Below the pieces are notes generated by a model that had not been told where the DNA came from, did no database searches, and saw nothing but the letters and a program-made list of their open reading frames with translations. The position numbers and the translations under genes are program-made. Shown here one piece after another: positions 30,001 to 38,336 of a stretch of DNA of 64,000 nucleotides. The DNA comes from Streptococcus suis (lineage in GTDB: Bacteria > Bacillota > Bacilli > Lactobacillales > Streptococcaceae). The stretch lies in NCBI RefSeq assembly GCF_016775005.1, contig NZ_JAEUXI010000003.1:230340-294339 (forward strand), given 5' to 3'. Within the stretch, counting starts at the first letter, position 1; the number at the start of each line of letters is the position of its first letter.

Positions 30001-30885
30001 ATGCTAAAAGTAGTCGATGTCTGTAAGCGATACGGTGCCCACCAGGTCTTGTCCTATGTGTCCTTTGAGTTGCAAGCGGGGGACTTGGTGGCCCTAGTAG
30101 GTCCCAATGGTGTGGGGAAATCCACTCTGTTGAATATCATCAGCAATACAGATACCGCTGACCGTGGGTCGGTAACCATCAATGGTCGGCCCAATAGTGA
30201 CCGAGCGATTTTTCAGGATATGTCTGTCATGTTGGATGCTCAAGCTCTTTATCCACAGTTGACGGGTTATGACCATCTGACCTATGTGGCTGCCACCCAC
30301 AAGTTGGGGAAAAAGGAAGTGGATGCGTTGGTGGAAGAATTGGGGATGGGCTACTATGTCAAAAAGCGAGTGGCTGGTTATTCCATGGGTATGAAGCAGA
30401 AGCTGCTCTTTGCCATGGCTGTCCTTCCCAAGCCCAAGCTCTTGTTGCTGGATGAACCCCATATCGGCTTGGACCCGACCAATATCATCCAGCAACGGGA
30501 ATTTCTTCTGAATTTACAGGCAGAAGGTGTTGCCATTTTGCTGTCTTCCCACCATTTGTCGGAGATTGAGAAGCTGACCAATCAGGTTTATTTCCTCAAG
30601 GCCAGCAAGTTGATTGCCACAGAAGTGGAGTTGACGGCGGATTATGATTACCATCTTGCTGTGGAAAACTCCAAGCAGGTTCAGGAATTTTTACGGGATT
30701 ATCCGCAACTCTTGTGGAAAAAGGCAGAGCAGGGTCTGGTGGAAATCTTCTTGCCCGAGCGAGATTTACTAGACTGTTTGGATTGTATTCCAATCCAGCA
30801 GGTGGCTGGCCTTACAAAAGCTAGCGACTATATGGAATCCCTCTATCGAGATCTCTATGTAGAGGAAGGTGGTGAGGGGACATGA
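30001..30885 (+). CDS. ABC transporter ATP-binding protein
   Basis: A 294-aa ABC ATPase. Walker A is GPNGVGKST near 36-44, Walker B LLLLDEP near 144-150 followed by HIGLDPT, and an H-loop is in SSHHLSE. The signature motif is degenerate (YSMGMKQK instead of LSGGQ), common in ABC-2-type exporter subunits for bacteriocin immunity or drug export. About 90 residues extend past the ATPase core. It overlaps the next gene by 4 bp (ATGA), so the two are translationally coupled and form one transporter. The substrate cannot be told from the sequence. Confidence 0.9.
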   Translation: MLKVVDVCKRYGAHQVLSYVSFELQAGDLVALVGPNGVGKSTLLNIISNTDTADRGSVTINGRPNSDRAIFQDMSVMLDAQALYPQLTGYDHLTYVAATHKLGKKEVDALVEELGMGYYVKKRVAGYSMGMKQKLLFAMAVLPKPKLLLLDEPHIGLDPTNIIQQREFLLNLQAEGVAILLSSHHLSEIEKLTNQVYFLKASKLIATEVELTADYDYHLAVENSKQVQEFLRDYPQLLWKKAEQGLVEIFLPERDLLDCLDCIPIQQVAGLTKASDYMESLYRDLYVEEGGEGT

Positions 30886-33224
30886 GGCTGAACTTTGAAA
30901 TCAAGAAAATTCTCAGGTCGCCTCTCTATTGCCTGCTCTTACTAGGTTTTATAGGTCTGGCCTACCTTCCCATTTCACAAAGGCAAGCCCGCCAAGCGGT
31001 CTATGTGGAAACCTATAAAGAAGAACTGAGCGAATTGGCTAGTGTCTTGGCAGATATAAAAATTGAGGAGGGGTCAGAAGAAGCACCGCGGATGGTGGGC
31101 TTGAAATCCGATATAGAAAGTGTCGGTCAGGCCTTAGATGAGGGGAAGTTTGAAGCTATCCCCAACTACCGCAAACTCATGTATCAGGATTTGGACTATT
31201 TTATCAGTCGCAATCGGCAGCTTTTTCAAACTCGGAATTCCTTAACACAAACGGAAGTCGAGCGTTTGGCCAGATGGAATGACTGGTTGCTTGAACATCA
31301 ATTAGTAGATGGTCCTGAAAATCAAGCCTGGTCAACAGGCCGTATTGTTCAAGCCTACTTAGAAAGTTTGTTTGGTTTTCTTCCTGTATTTTTGGTGCTT
31401 GGTTTTCTGCTTGCCAATCAGCTGTCGGAAAAGACACTTGCTCATCAAGTTTGGCAGTTGCGGCAATGGGATAGTCTGAGTTTGCAGGGGGTCAGGCGTT
31501 TGGTTGCTTCCTTGCTTTCGCTTTTGCTGGCTGTGGGGATAGGTTTACTCTTTATCCTGGTCTATGATGGGCTGACAGGTCAGTTGGCTGTATCTAGTTT
31601 TCAAGCTCCTGTTGAGATTTTGGGTCAGAGTCAGTTGATAGGTTCTTGGCTTTACGGACTTATCTTGCTTGGTTTTTGGCTGGTCTTGCTTCTAGCTGTT
31701 CGCCTACTTTTTGGGTTTTTGGACCACTTGTTAGCCAGTCGGCTGACTTTTGTGGTGACTGGGTTACTGTTAGCCCTGGGGCTTTCCTATCAGGCAGGTG
31801 CAGTAGCTGGTTGGTCAGGTCAAATTCTGCCCTTGCTTGCCTTTCCTGGTTTTTTAGACACAGCTGCATTTTCACAGGTCTTGGTAGAGGTGGATGTCTT
31901 GCTCCTGCTGACCATTGGACTTTTTGTGGCTTATTATCTGCTGACAGAGAGGAAAAGGCTGGTCCTGACCGTGGGGCATCAGAAGGAGTTAGACACAGGT
32001 CCTTTAGACAAGGTTTGGTCTTTTGATATTCTCATCCTTAGTCGGCTCAATTCTTGGAAAGGGCTCGTCTTAGGAAACTTGCTCCTAGCTCTGCTATTTT
32101 CCCTACTGACGGGACTAGAAAAGCAAGAGGTTGCCCAGGAGGAGAGGGTTTCGATGGAGTTGGTTGCCCAGTCCTATGAGCAGGATGGTGCCTATGTGGA
32201 GAGTTTGCAGTCGGAAATCAACCGTCTGAGGCAGTTGGTCAAAGGGGACGCGAGCTATCAGGAGGAGTTGGAGCTGAGGCTTGGTCTCTTACAAGAATAT
32301 CGTGTCTATAAGGACCTCTATGTCAAGCAATGGCAGGTATATCAGGAAAAACCTCAGGCTCTGCCGGCCAGTCACCTTGCTTTGCTAGAGGCAGAGCAGG
32401 TCTATCTATGGGCTAGAGAGGAGAAGGCTTTTGCCCATGGTGATATTGGAGCCAGCCAGACGGTGGATAATCTTCGCCGTTACCAGACTCGCAATCAGGT
32501 CAGTCAGTATTACTGGCAGCAGCTGATGGAGGCTGGGGTACCTGCGACCAAGCGGGGCAAGGATGTCGTTTTGCCTAGCTTGGAAAATCGTTTTGATACC
32601 AATGATGCCTTGCTTCCAGTAGACGATCCTTCTTGGGACCGCTCCAGAGATCTGTCAGGTATCGGCAGTCTGCGCTCTCTCTTTGATGGTCCGGCCTATT
32701 TGTTGGTGCTTTTGCTGGCGGTTTGGCTTGGCAGTAGGGGGAAGGCGGTGGAGGTTGCAGGGAAAAACTGGCGTCTCTATCAGACCCAGCCTGTGGATTT
32801 GCGCAAGGTCCTAGTCACCAAGTGGTTGCTGGGACTGGGCCAGGCGCTAGGATTTACAGTGCTCTTTCTAGTTAGTCTTTTCCTGGTCAATAGCCTGATC
32901 GGAGGAATTGGTTATCTGGAAGATGGCCTTGTCTTGCTTTCGCATTCGGAGAGGGGGATTTTTCTTGAACTCTTGAGGGGACAGGAACTCTGGGCTTGGT
33001 TCCTACCCAATGGTCCTTATCTCTTGTGGACGGTGCTTGGCTTGCTGGTATTGGAAATTGTGCTAGTCAGTCTCAATCATCTCTTACAAGTTCGGTTTTC
33101 AAATCGCTTGGTCGTCTTCATCCTGCTAGCTGGTTTGCTGGCTCTGCTGGACTACCTACTCTTTCAAGACCTGATTTTGGATGGGCAGGAAATTTTTAGG
33201 CAGTTCGCTCTGCTATTTTCATAA
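30882..33224 (+). CDS. ABC transporter permease with internally duplicated layout
   Basis: A 780-aa membrane protein with two similar halves. Each half begins with one helix (about 12-28 and 392-410), followed by a long hydrophilic, partly coiled-coil extracellular segment (about 30-150 and 412-590), and then about five more helices. The half-protein pattern is that of an ABC-2-like permease; fusing two copies would give a complete channel from one chain. It is coupled to the ATPase upstream. I do not recognise a named family and the substrate is unknown. A shared bidirectional terminator follows. Confidence 0.8.
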   Translation: MRLNFEIKKILRSPLYCLLLLGFIGLAYLPISQRQARQAVYVETYKEELSELASVLADIKIEEGSEEAPRMVGLKSDIESVGQALDEGKFEAIPNYRKLMYQDLDYFISRNRQLFQTRNSLTQTEVERLARWNDWLLEHQLVDGPENQAWSTGRIVQAYLESLFGFLPVFLVLGFLLANQLSEKTLAHQVWQLRQWDSLSLQGVRRLVASLLSLLLAVGIGLLFILVYDGLTGQLAVSSFQAPVEILGQSQLIGSWLYGLILLGFWLVLLLAVRLLFGFLDHLLASRLTFVVTGLLLALGLSYQAGAVAGWSGQILPLLAFPGFLDTAAFSQVLVEVDVLLLLTIGLFVAYYLLTERKRLVLTVGHQKELDTGPLDKVWSFDILILSRLNSWKGLVLGNLLLALLFSLLTGLEKQEVAQEERVSMELVAQSYEQDGAYVESLQSEINRLRQLVKGDASYQEELELRLGLLQEYRVYKDLYVKQWQVYQEKPQALPASHLALLEAEQVYLWAREEKAFAHGDIGASQTVDNLRRYQTRNQVSQYYWQQLMEAGVPATKRGKDVVLPSLENRFDTNDALLPVDDPSWDRSRDLSGIGSLRSLFDGPAYLLVLLLAVWLGSRGKAVEVAGKNWRLYQTQPVDLRKVLVTKWLLGLGQALGFTVLFLVSLFLVNSLIGGIGYLEDGLVLLSHSERGIFLELLRGQELWAWFLPNGPYLLWTVLGLLVLEIVLVSLNHLLQVRFSNRLVVFILLAGLLALLDYLLFQDLILDGQEIFRQFALLFS

Positions 33225-33232
33225 AAAAAGAA

Positions 33233-33262
33233 AAACTGGCTGAAAATAAATTCAGTCAGTTT
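33233..33262. terminator. Bidirectional terminator between the permease gene and def
   Basis: AAACTGGCTGAA and TTCAGTCAGTTT, 12 bp with one G-U, loop AATAAA, flanked by A-rich and T-rich sequence between convergent genes. Confidence 0.9.
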
Positions 33263-33269
33263 CTTATGT

Positions 33270-33884
33270 TTATTCAATCACCAGCATGCCTTCTTTAACA
33301 GCAAATGGGTGTTCTGGGTCAATGCGGTCGTAGAACATGACACCGTTGAGGTGGTCGATTTCGTGTTGGACCACGATGGCATTAAATCCTTTGAGTTTAA
33401 TGCGGTGCTTTTCTCCGTTTTTATCCATGTAATCAACAGTCACGCGCGCGTGGCGGACTACGTAGCCTTGGACTTCGCGGTCAACAGATAGGCAGCCTTC
33501 GCCCCCTTCCATAGCCGCTTCTTGGACAGAGTGTGCCACGATTTTAGGGTTGTACATGACCTCTTGTAGAGAGTAGGCTTGGGCAGGTGGATTGCCTTCC
33601 TCATCTTCTGGATTTGGGACTAAGACAGCAATGATGCGTTTGGAAACGTCAATCTGAGGTGCTGCTAGACCAACTCCGCCACGGAGTTTCATTTTTTCAG
33701 CCATGACAGGATCCTGAGAATGTTTGAGGAATTGCATCATTTTTTCACCTAAAATAATTTCCTGGTCAGATAGGGGAAATACAACTTCTTCAGCGACTTG
33801 GCGTAGGGTTGGATGCCCTTCACGGATGATGTCATCCATGTCAATCAAATGGGCAGGTTTTGTCAATCGTTCAATAACAGACAT
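33270..33884 (-). CDS. def: Peptide deformylase
   Basis: Removes the formyl group from nascent proteins; an Fe2+/Zn2+ enzyme. The 204-aa protein has the three catalytic motifs GGVGLAAPQ (motif 1), EGCLS (motif 2) and QHEIDHLNG (motif 3), with the insertion between motifs 1 and 2 that marks Gram-positive type 2 deformylases ([15 protein letters not shown] region). The start has AAAGGAGAG a few bases upstream. It is monocistronic with an extended -10 promoter (TGCTATACT on the minus strand, 33922-33914). Confidence 0.96.
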   Translation of the reverse strand: MSVIERLTKPAHLIDMDDIIREGHPTLRQVAEEVVFPLSDQEIILGEKMMQFLKHSQDPVMAEKMKLRGGVGLAAPQIDVSKRIIAVLVPNPEDEEGNPPAQAYSLQEVMYNPKIVAHSVQEAAMEGGEGCLSVDREVQGYVVRHARVTVDYMDKNGEKHRIKLKGFNAIVVQHEIDHLNGVMFYDRIDPEHPFAVKEGMLVIE

Positions 33885-33913
33885 GATTCTCTCCTTTGGA
33901 TATAGTTAAGATA

Positions 33914-33983
33914 AGTATAGCATGAAATGGGAGAGAATAAAAGTCTCAGTCACCTATCTATTCTGTCTCAAATCTGCTATACT
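33914..33983. promoter_or_regulatory. Divergent promoters of def and the MFS gene
   Basis: TGCTATACT occurs twice: on the minus strand at 33922-33914 for def and on the + strand at 33975-33983 for the MFS gene. The same extended -10 sequence serves both directions 50 bp apart. Confidence 0.7.
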
Positions 33984-34013
33984 AGTAAAAGACGAACGTT
34001 GAAAGGGAGAAAA

Positions 34014-35183
34014 ATGAAAAGAATTTTAGAGAAAGCCAGTTTGCTGGCCTTATCCACCATGCTGGTTTCGACATTTGCTGTCTCGCCAGCTATTCCGCAG
34101 ATGATTGAGCATTTTGCCCAGCAGGGAATTGCAGCGGCCCAGGTGGAAAATTTGATTACGGTGACCTCCTTTGCTATTATGGTTACTCTATTGGCAAATG
34201 GTCTAGTTGTCCGTTTCTTGTCTGAACGAAACATTATCATTGCAGGGCTTTTGCTTATGGCCATCGGCGGAGCTTTGCCCGTGTTTCTAACTGCTTATCC
34301 TCTGATTTTATTGGCTCGAATCTTGCTTGGTTTGGGGATTGGCTTGATCAATGCGCGTGCTATTAACATCATCGGTAATTTTTTCACCGGTCAGGAGCGG
34401 GTGCAGATGATGGGCTTGCGTGGTTCAGCAGAGGTTTTGGGAAGCGCAGGGCTTACCCTCCTTGTCGGTTGGTTGACCCAGTTTGGTTGGCAACCTGCCT
34501 TCTTGGTCTACCTTTTTGCCTTGGTCATCTTGGCCCTCTTCCTTCTCTTTGTTCCCAAGGAGGAATTGCTGGCTCGCATGGAGGTGAAGGTTGAGGAGAA
34601 CGCACCCAAGGTCAAGTTGGACAAGACCATGTGGATGATGGGAATTTATCTGGCATTCTTAGCCTTCTTTGTGATCAATGTCAATACCTTTCTGACCATT
34701 CGCATTCCTCAGATTGTTTTAGCCAAGGGCATTGGTACTGCTCAGCAAGCCAGTCTCATTCTCAGTCTTATGCAGGTCATGGGGATTGTGGCGGGAACCC
34801 TCTTTAGTAGCTTGGTTGGTCGTTTGAAGGGCTGGCTTTTAGCGGTTTCCTACGTGGTCTTTGGACTCGCGGTTGTCGGCATTACCTTTGCGGATAATCT
34901 CTGGGTACTGGGCCTCGGTGGTATGGTGTCAGGATTTTTCTACAGCATCATTCTAACCATTGTCTTTAGTCAGGTAACAGACCGAGCACCTAAGGCCTTG
35001 CTCAATGCGGTCATGACAATCGTCCTTATGGGCTGCAATATCGGCGGTGCCACATCTGCCATCTTGCCGACCTATCTGGAAAAACTCAACCCAACCCCAA
35101 CAGGAGCCTTTGGTATCTACGCCATCGGCTGTGCCTTGATAAGCGCTGGCTTGATTTATAAACAACTGAAGAAGTGGGAGTGA
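34014..35183 (+). CDS. MFS transporter
   Basis: A 389-aa major facilitator with about twelve helices in two blocks split by a charged loop (about 185-205, FVPKEELLARMEVKVEENAPK). Helix 1 leads into SPAIPQMIEHF, and the A-motif-like loop is FLSERN; later RLKGWLLA is the second-half equivalent. It resembles drug or cyanate/NimT-like carriers, but the substrate is unclear. I start it at 34014 (MKRILEKASLLAL), with AAAGGGAG upstream; the open frame reaches 29 codons further but that part covers its promoter. It is divergent from def. Confidence 0.88.
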   Translation: MKRILEKASLLALSTMLVSTFAVSPAIPQMIEHFAQQGIAAAQVENLITVTSFAIMVTLLANGLVVRFLSERNIIIAGLLLMAIGGALPVFLTAYPLILLARILLGLGIGLINARAINIIGNFFTGQERVQMMGLRGSAEVLGSAGLTLLVGWLTQFGWQPAFLVYLFALVILALFLLFVPKEELLARMEVKVEENAPKVKLDKTMWMMGIYLAFLAFFVINVNTFLTIRIPQIVLAKGIGTAQQASLILSLMQVMGIVAGTLFSSLVGRLKGWLLAVSYVVFGLAVVGITFADNLWVLGLGGMVSGFFYSIILTIVFSQVTDRAPKALLNAVMTIVLMGCNIGGATSAILPTYLEKLNPTPTGAFGIYAIGCALISAGLIYKQLKKWE

Positions 35184-35250
35184 GAAAGAACTCGACTGGT
35201 CTAAAAAAGAGTTCGTCAACAATTTTTTGTTTTAAGTTGTTGAGCTGAAA

Positions 35251-35462
35251 CAGTCTATCCCCAGACTGTGAGTTATGTGAGCTGGCTATCGTCAGCTTTT
35301 ATCTCCCACTTCAAAAGGTCTCCCAGACCTTTTGAACTCCCACCCCCGCACAGCTCCAAAGGTTCGGGGAACCTTTGGGGGCTGGAGATAGAGCGAACAG
35401 AGTTCGCTACAAAACTGTCTGGGAGACAGTTTGAGGTTGGAGATGAAGCGAACTTTGTTCGC
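35251..35462. repeat. Palindrome-plus-tail intergenic repeat units
   Basis: Four related palindromes: CAGTCT-ATCCCC-AGACTG (35251-35268, minus orientation), TTCAAAAGGTCT-CCC-AGACCTTTTGAA (35310-35336, minus), CCAAAGGTTC-GGG-GAACCTTTGG (35356-35378, plus) and AAACTGTCT-GGG-AGACAGTTT (35412-35432, plus). The two plus-strand units are each followed by a conserved tail, GGYTGGAGATRRAGCGAAC, a 3-nt loop and GTTCGC (35393-35407 and 35448-35462). Loop GGG and tail are conserved while arm sequences differ but still pair. The same family recurs at 40.3-40.8 kb. Confidence 0.82.
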
Positions 35463-35582
35463 AACAGTCGTAATGGTCAGATTTGGAGTGTAATACACGA
35501 ACAAATCTGCCAATCAACCACTGCGCTGAGATGTTGACACGAACTCTGAGTAGTAGTCGCTGGGCTTGAGCCCAGCCTCTTT

Positions 35583-35591
35583 TGGTATAAT
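35583..35591 (+). promoter_or_regulatory. Extended -10 promoter of GNAT-rsuA
   Basis: TGGTATAAT ends only 6 nt before the ATG at 35598, so the mRNA should start at about the A of the ATG. A GC-rich hairpin (35559-35576) lies immediately upstream. Confidence 0.75.
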
Positions 35592-35597
35592 ATTCCT

Positions 35598-36224
35598 ATG
35601 TTAGAAAACAACCGCTTAAATGAATTAATACTTCGTTTTCCCGAGGATGTTCAGTTGATTTTTAAGGATATGATTCCCTCCTATCAGTTGGGCTATGCGG
35701 ATTATGTCTATCAGACAGATCATTACGCCACCCAAAACCGTCGGATTAAAAATTTGGCAAAAAATTTCCGAAGAATGGATTATTTTTACATCATGCCCCT
35801 GCCTCAGGATCTGGCATTGGAAATTGCTAACCAATGGCGCTATCAACCACCTTTGGATGCCTATACGATTAGTGCAGACCCCGAGACTTATGCTGAGATG
35901 ATTTCACCAGAGGCGCGTGGGGACCGCTTTTTTGCAGTCATTCGCAATGCCGCCCTCATGGGCTATTTCTGTATTGATCAAGATGGCGAGACAGTTGACA
36001 TTCGTTTGGGCATGAAACCGTCTTTGACAGGTCAGGGAAATGGCAGAGCTTTCTACCAGACGATTGAAGACTATGTAGTGGAACATGTTCAGCCAGCTAG
36101 TATTACACTGACAGTTGCCACCTTTCATCAAGCAGCTCAAACCCTCTTTCATACTCTTGGATTTACAGAAAGAGAACAGCAAGCAGACTATATCAAAATG
36201 GAAAAGAAACTCGTATGCGATTAG
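35598..36224 (+). CDS. GNAT-family N-acetyltransferase
   Basis: A 208-aa protein with an uncharacterised N-terminal region (about 1-85) and a C-terminal GNAT fold. The acetyl-CoA loop is GMKPSLTGQGNGRAF near residues 137-151, followed by a helix and the closing FHTLGFTEREQQADYIKM. The substrate is unknown. No ribosome-binding site precedes the ATG, and the -10 box is 6 nt upstream, predicting a leaderless message. It overlaps rsuA by 10 bp and probably forms an operon with it and the next membrane protein gene. Confidence 0.85.
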   Translation: MLENNRLNELILRFPEDVQLIFKDMIPSYQLGYADYVYQTDHYATQNRRIKNLAKNFRRMDYFYIMPLPQDLALEIANQWRYQPPLDAYTISADPETYAEMISPEARGDRFFAVIRNAALMGYFCIDQDGETVDIRLGMKPSLTGQGNGRAFYQTIEDYVVEHVQPASITLTVATFHQAAQTLFHTLGFTEREQQADYIKMEKKLVCD

Positions 36225-36943
36225 ATAAATTTTTAGTGGATTGTGGTGTTGGCAGTCGGACAGAAGTCAAGAAAGTCCTGAAAAACAAGCAAGTCACAGT
36301 CAACGGACAAGTAGAAACCTCCCCAAAGCAACAGGTTGACGAAAAGACGGACCAAATTGCAGTAGCAGGTCAGGTCTTAAGCCATGAAACCTTTGTTTAT
36401 TATGTATTGAACAAACCCAAAGGAGTTATTTCAGCAACCGAGGATGACCGCCATCGGACTGTCTTGGACCTGCTAGATGATACAGCTCGCCAGAAGGAAG
36501 TTTTTCCAGTTGGGCGCTTGGACATCGATACCCATGGCTTGCTCCTCTTGACCAACAACGGTCAGCTGGCTCATGCCATGCTTTCTCCGAAAAAACATGT
36601 TGATAAACTCTACCGTGCACAGGTTGACGGAATTATGACCCAAGAGGATGCCGAACGATTTGCGGCAGGAATGGAGCTGAAAGACTTTACCTGTCAGCCA
36701 GCCCAGTTGACCATCCTCTCTACAGATGAAGCTAAGCAGACCTCGCTCGTTGATATCACCATCCGAGAAGGGAAATTTCACCAAGTCAAACGCATGGTGC
36801 AGGCCTGTGAAAAGACGGTGACAGACTTGCAACGATTATCAATGGGGCCTTTATGGTTGGATTCCGAACTAGCGATTGGAAAATATCGTAGATTAACAGC
36901 TGCCGAGTTAAAGCAATTAGAAGTCTTTGGTGTGGAATTATGA
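36215..36943 (+). CDS. rsuA: 16S rRNA pseudouridine synthase (RsuA family)
   Basis: A 242-aa enzyme with an N-terminal S4 RNA-binding domain (MRLDKFLVDCGVGSRTEVKK...) and a pseudouridine synthase domain with catalytic Asp in GRLDIDTHGLLLLT near residues 95-108. Later KLYRAQVDG and EGKFHQVKRM are family motifs. The family converts a single uridine of 16S rRNA (U516 in E. coli); target identity here is by analogy. The start lies inside the end of the GNAT gene, and the end overlaps the next gene by 4 bp (ATGA), so all three are coupled. Confidence 0.92.
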   Translation: MRLDKFLVDCGVGSRTEVKKVLKNKQVTVNGQVETSPKQQVDEKTDQIAVAGQVLSHETFVYYVLNKPKGVISATEDDRHRTVLDLLDDTARQKEVFPVGRLDIDTHGLLLLTNNGQLAHAMLSPKKHVDKLYRAQVDGIMTQEDAERFAAGMELKDFTCQPAQLTILSTDEAKQTSLVDITIREGKFHQVKRMVQACEKTVTDLQRLSMGPLWLDSELAIGKYRRLTAAELKQLEVFGVEL

Positions 36944-37458
36944 GAAATATTGAAAAAATTTTTCGTGCCCTGCCCTTGATTGTGGTGGCAGGTGCAGTTG
37001 TTTATCTTTCGATTTGGATATGGATTGATAATGGGGATTGGACCTACATCATTGCCAGAGTGTCTGGTATGACGGAGAAGCATGCCAATAATTTATCCCT
37101 AATTGCCATAGCTATACAGTCTCTATTTTTTACTTCTGACTGGTTTTATAGTCGCATTCGTGCCTTTCTCAATCGTCAGTTAGAACGTACCAAGGGGCTT
37201 AATCGGCAGATATATCTGGGCTATAAGGCTGGCATTGAATTCCTGATGGCTCTGCCCAAACGGACCATCTTGTTTAGCTTTTACCTGCTCTTGACGATTT
37301 TGGAAAACCTAGGTGTGATTGATAGTGCCAAAGATTATGCAGTCATTGTCATCTTTATCATAGCCGTGGATCGCGTGACTAAAATCTGGCCAGAAGAAAA
37401 GCGCAGGATGATGGAGTTTGGTCAGAAGATTAAGAAACGGATTAAGAGTGTGGAATAA
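36940..37458 (+). CDS. Hypothetical membrane protein
   Basis: I do not recognise a family. The 172-aa product has a hydrophobic segment near the N-terminus (about 9-28), a second around 45-65 (NNLSLIAIAIQSLFF), a third near 108-122 (ILFSFYLLLTIL) and a fourth near 134-146 (YAVIVIFIIAV), with a basic C-terminal tail (KKRIKSVE). It overlaps rsuA by 4 bp, so it is translated from the same message. A terminator follows at 37482. Confidence 0.75.
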   Translation: MRNIEKIFRALPLIVVAGAVVYLSIWIWIDNGDWTYIIARVSGMTEKHANNLSLIAIAIQSLFFTSDWFYSRIRAFLNRQLERTKGLNRQIYLGYKAGIEFLMALPKRTILFSFYLLLTILENLGVIDSAKDYAVIVIFIIAVDRVTKIWPEEKRRMMEFGQKIKKRIKSVE

Positions 37459-37481
37459 GCGGAGAGGTGCATAGATATTTT

Positions 37482-37507
37482 AAGGAGGCAGTTTTGTCTT
37501 CTTTTTT
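37482..37507 (+). terminator. Terminator of the GNAT-rsuA operon
   Basis: AAGGAGGC, loop of 6 nt, GTCTTCTT (8 pairs including G-U), then T's. Confidence 0.7.
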
Positions 37508-37540
37508 GTTAAAAAAATCAAACAAAATGTAAGATATATA

Positions 37541-37568
37541 TTGCAAAAATAAAAATATAGTGTATAAT
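37541..37568 (+). promoter_or_regulatory. Promoter of the XRE/membrane gene pair
   Basis: TTGCAA (37541-37546), a 16-bp spacer and TATAAT (37563-37568). An AGGAGG ribosome-binding site follows at 37587-37592. Confidence 0.8.
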
Positions 37569-37603
37569 AAAGTTATAAAAATGTACAGGAGGATGGCTAT
37601 GGC

Positions 37604-37822
37604 ATGAAAAATATTCGGTTAAAGTTAGCGCGTGTGGAAAAAGATATGACCCAAGGGGATCTGGCAGAGGCTATTGGAGTGACCCGCCAGACCATCGGTC
37701 TGATTGAGGCAGGGAAATACAATCCTAGTCTAAGTCTTTGTCTATCGATTTGCCACTGCTTAGGAAAAAGTTTAGATCAATTATTTTGGGAGGAACCAAC
37801 TGATGAAAAAAATTGTGACTGA
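37604..37822 (+). CDS. XRE-family transcriptional regulator, small
   Basis: A 72-aa Cro/CI-type HTH protein (RLKLARVEKDMTQGDLAEAIGVTRQTIGLIEAGKYNPSLS), almost only the DNA-binding domain, similar to the YozG/YgzD-like regulators often placed next to membrane protein genes. AGGAGG ends 11 nt before the ATG, which is long; an in-frame-shifted ATG-GCA-TGA mini-frame lies at better spacing and its stop overlaps this start. The last 20 bp overlap the following membrane protein gene, so the two are coupled and probably act together. Confidence 0.9.
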   Translation: MKNIRLKLARVEKDMTQGDLAEAIGVTRQTIGLIEAGKYNPSLSLCLSICHCLGKSLDQLFWEEPTDEKNCD

Positions 37823-38276
37823 TGAACGTGTTCAACAGGAAGAAAACCAAGTCTTTGCCTGGGTGGGCAGGACAATGAATATTCTTTTGCCTCTCTCATT
37901 TCTCATCAAAAGTCTGGTATTAAAATGGCCGTTTGATACCTATGTTTTTGAACTGATTGCCATGTTGGTTGTTTCAGTCTATCTCTTTTATGGCTATTGG
38001 AAGAAAGGGCTTGATATGGAAAGAGGAGCTACTTGGCAGGCTTACCTTTACTTAGGAGGGGTGATTGCTGGGACAACGATTGTAATGGCTTGGACCAACT
38101 ACCAGACCTATGGACAGCATTATAGTGGCATCTGGGATTGGCATTTTTGGGTGGTGATTTTGATATTCCTCGTCTCTGTTACCTGTCTTTGTTTGCTATT
38201 GCTGAACATACTATCTTGGGCGAATAAGTACCGTCAGAAGCAGGTGGAAAAAGAGCTGGCAGATGAACTCGAATAA
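37803..38276 (+). CDS. Membrane protein coupled to XRE regulator
   Basis: A 157-aa protein with four likely helices (about 23-40, 47-64, 83-99, 115-138) and charged ends; the C-terminal tail is KYRQKQVEKELADELE. Membrane proteins of this size commonly follow small XRE regulators in Firmicutes, but I cannot name the family with confidence. It overlaps the regulator gene by 20 bp. The pair could be a sensor/regulator module, which is inference. Confidence 0.8.
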   Translation: MKKIVTDERVQQEENQVFAWVGRTMNILLPLSFLIKSLVLKWPFDTYVFELIAMLVVSVYLFYGYWKKGLDMERGATWQAYLYLGGVIAGTTIVMAWTNYQTYGQHYSGIWDWHFWVVILIFLVSVTCLCLLLLNILSWANKYRQKQVEKELADELE

Positions 38277-38336
38277 GCAATGGAGTTCTTATCCCCGCTC
38301 TGCCATTTTCCTAAAAAATAATTTTTTTAAAATTCC

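Larger units (their letters stand above)
35184..35597. other. 414-bp palindrome-rich spacer
   Basis: This spacer holds no gene. It contains GAACTC/GAGTTC near 35189, then the repeat units described separately (35251-35462), then a nested hairpin CAGATTTG / CAAATCTG (35478-35519, with inner GTGT/ACAC), then GCTGGGC-TTGA-GCCCAGC (35559-35576), and finally the GNAT promoter. Open frames on both strands here come from the palindromes and are not genes. Confidence 0.7.

Noticed and set aside
33927..34013. Upstream extension of the MFS gene
   Set aside because: It spans the promoter region and would place a hydrophilic stretch before helix 1; the ATG at 34014 has a good ribosome-binding site.
35268..35537. 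Open frames on both strands in the palindrome-rich spacer
   Set aside because: They are made of inverted repeats, have no ribosome-binding sites and overlap on both strands.
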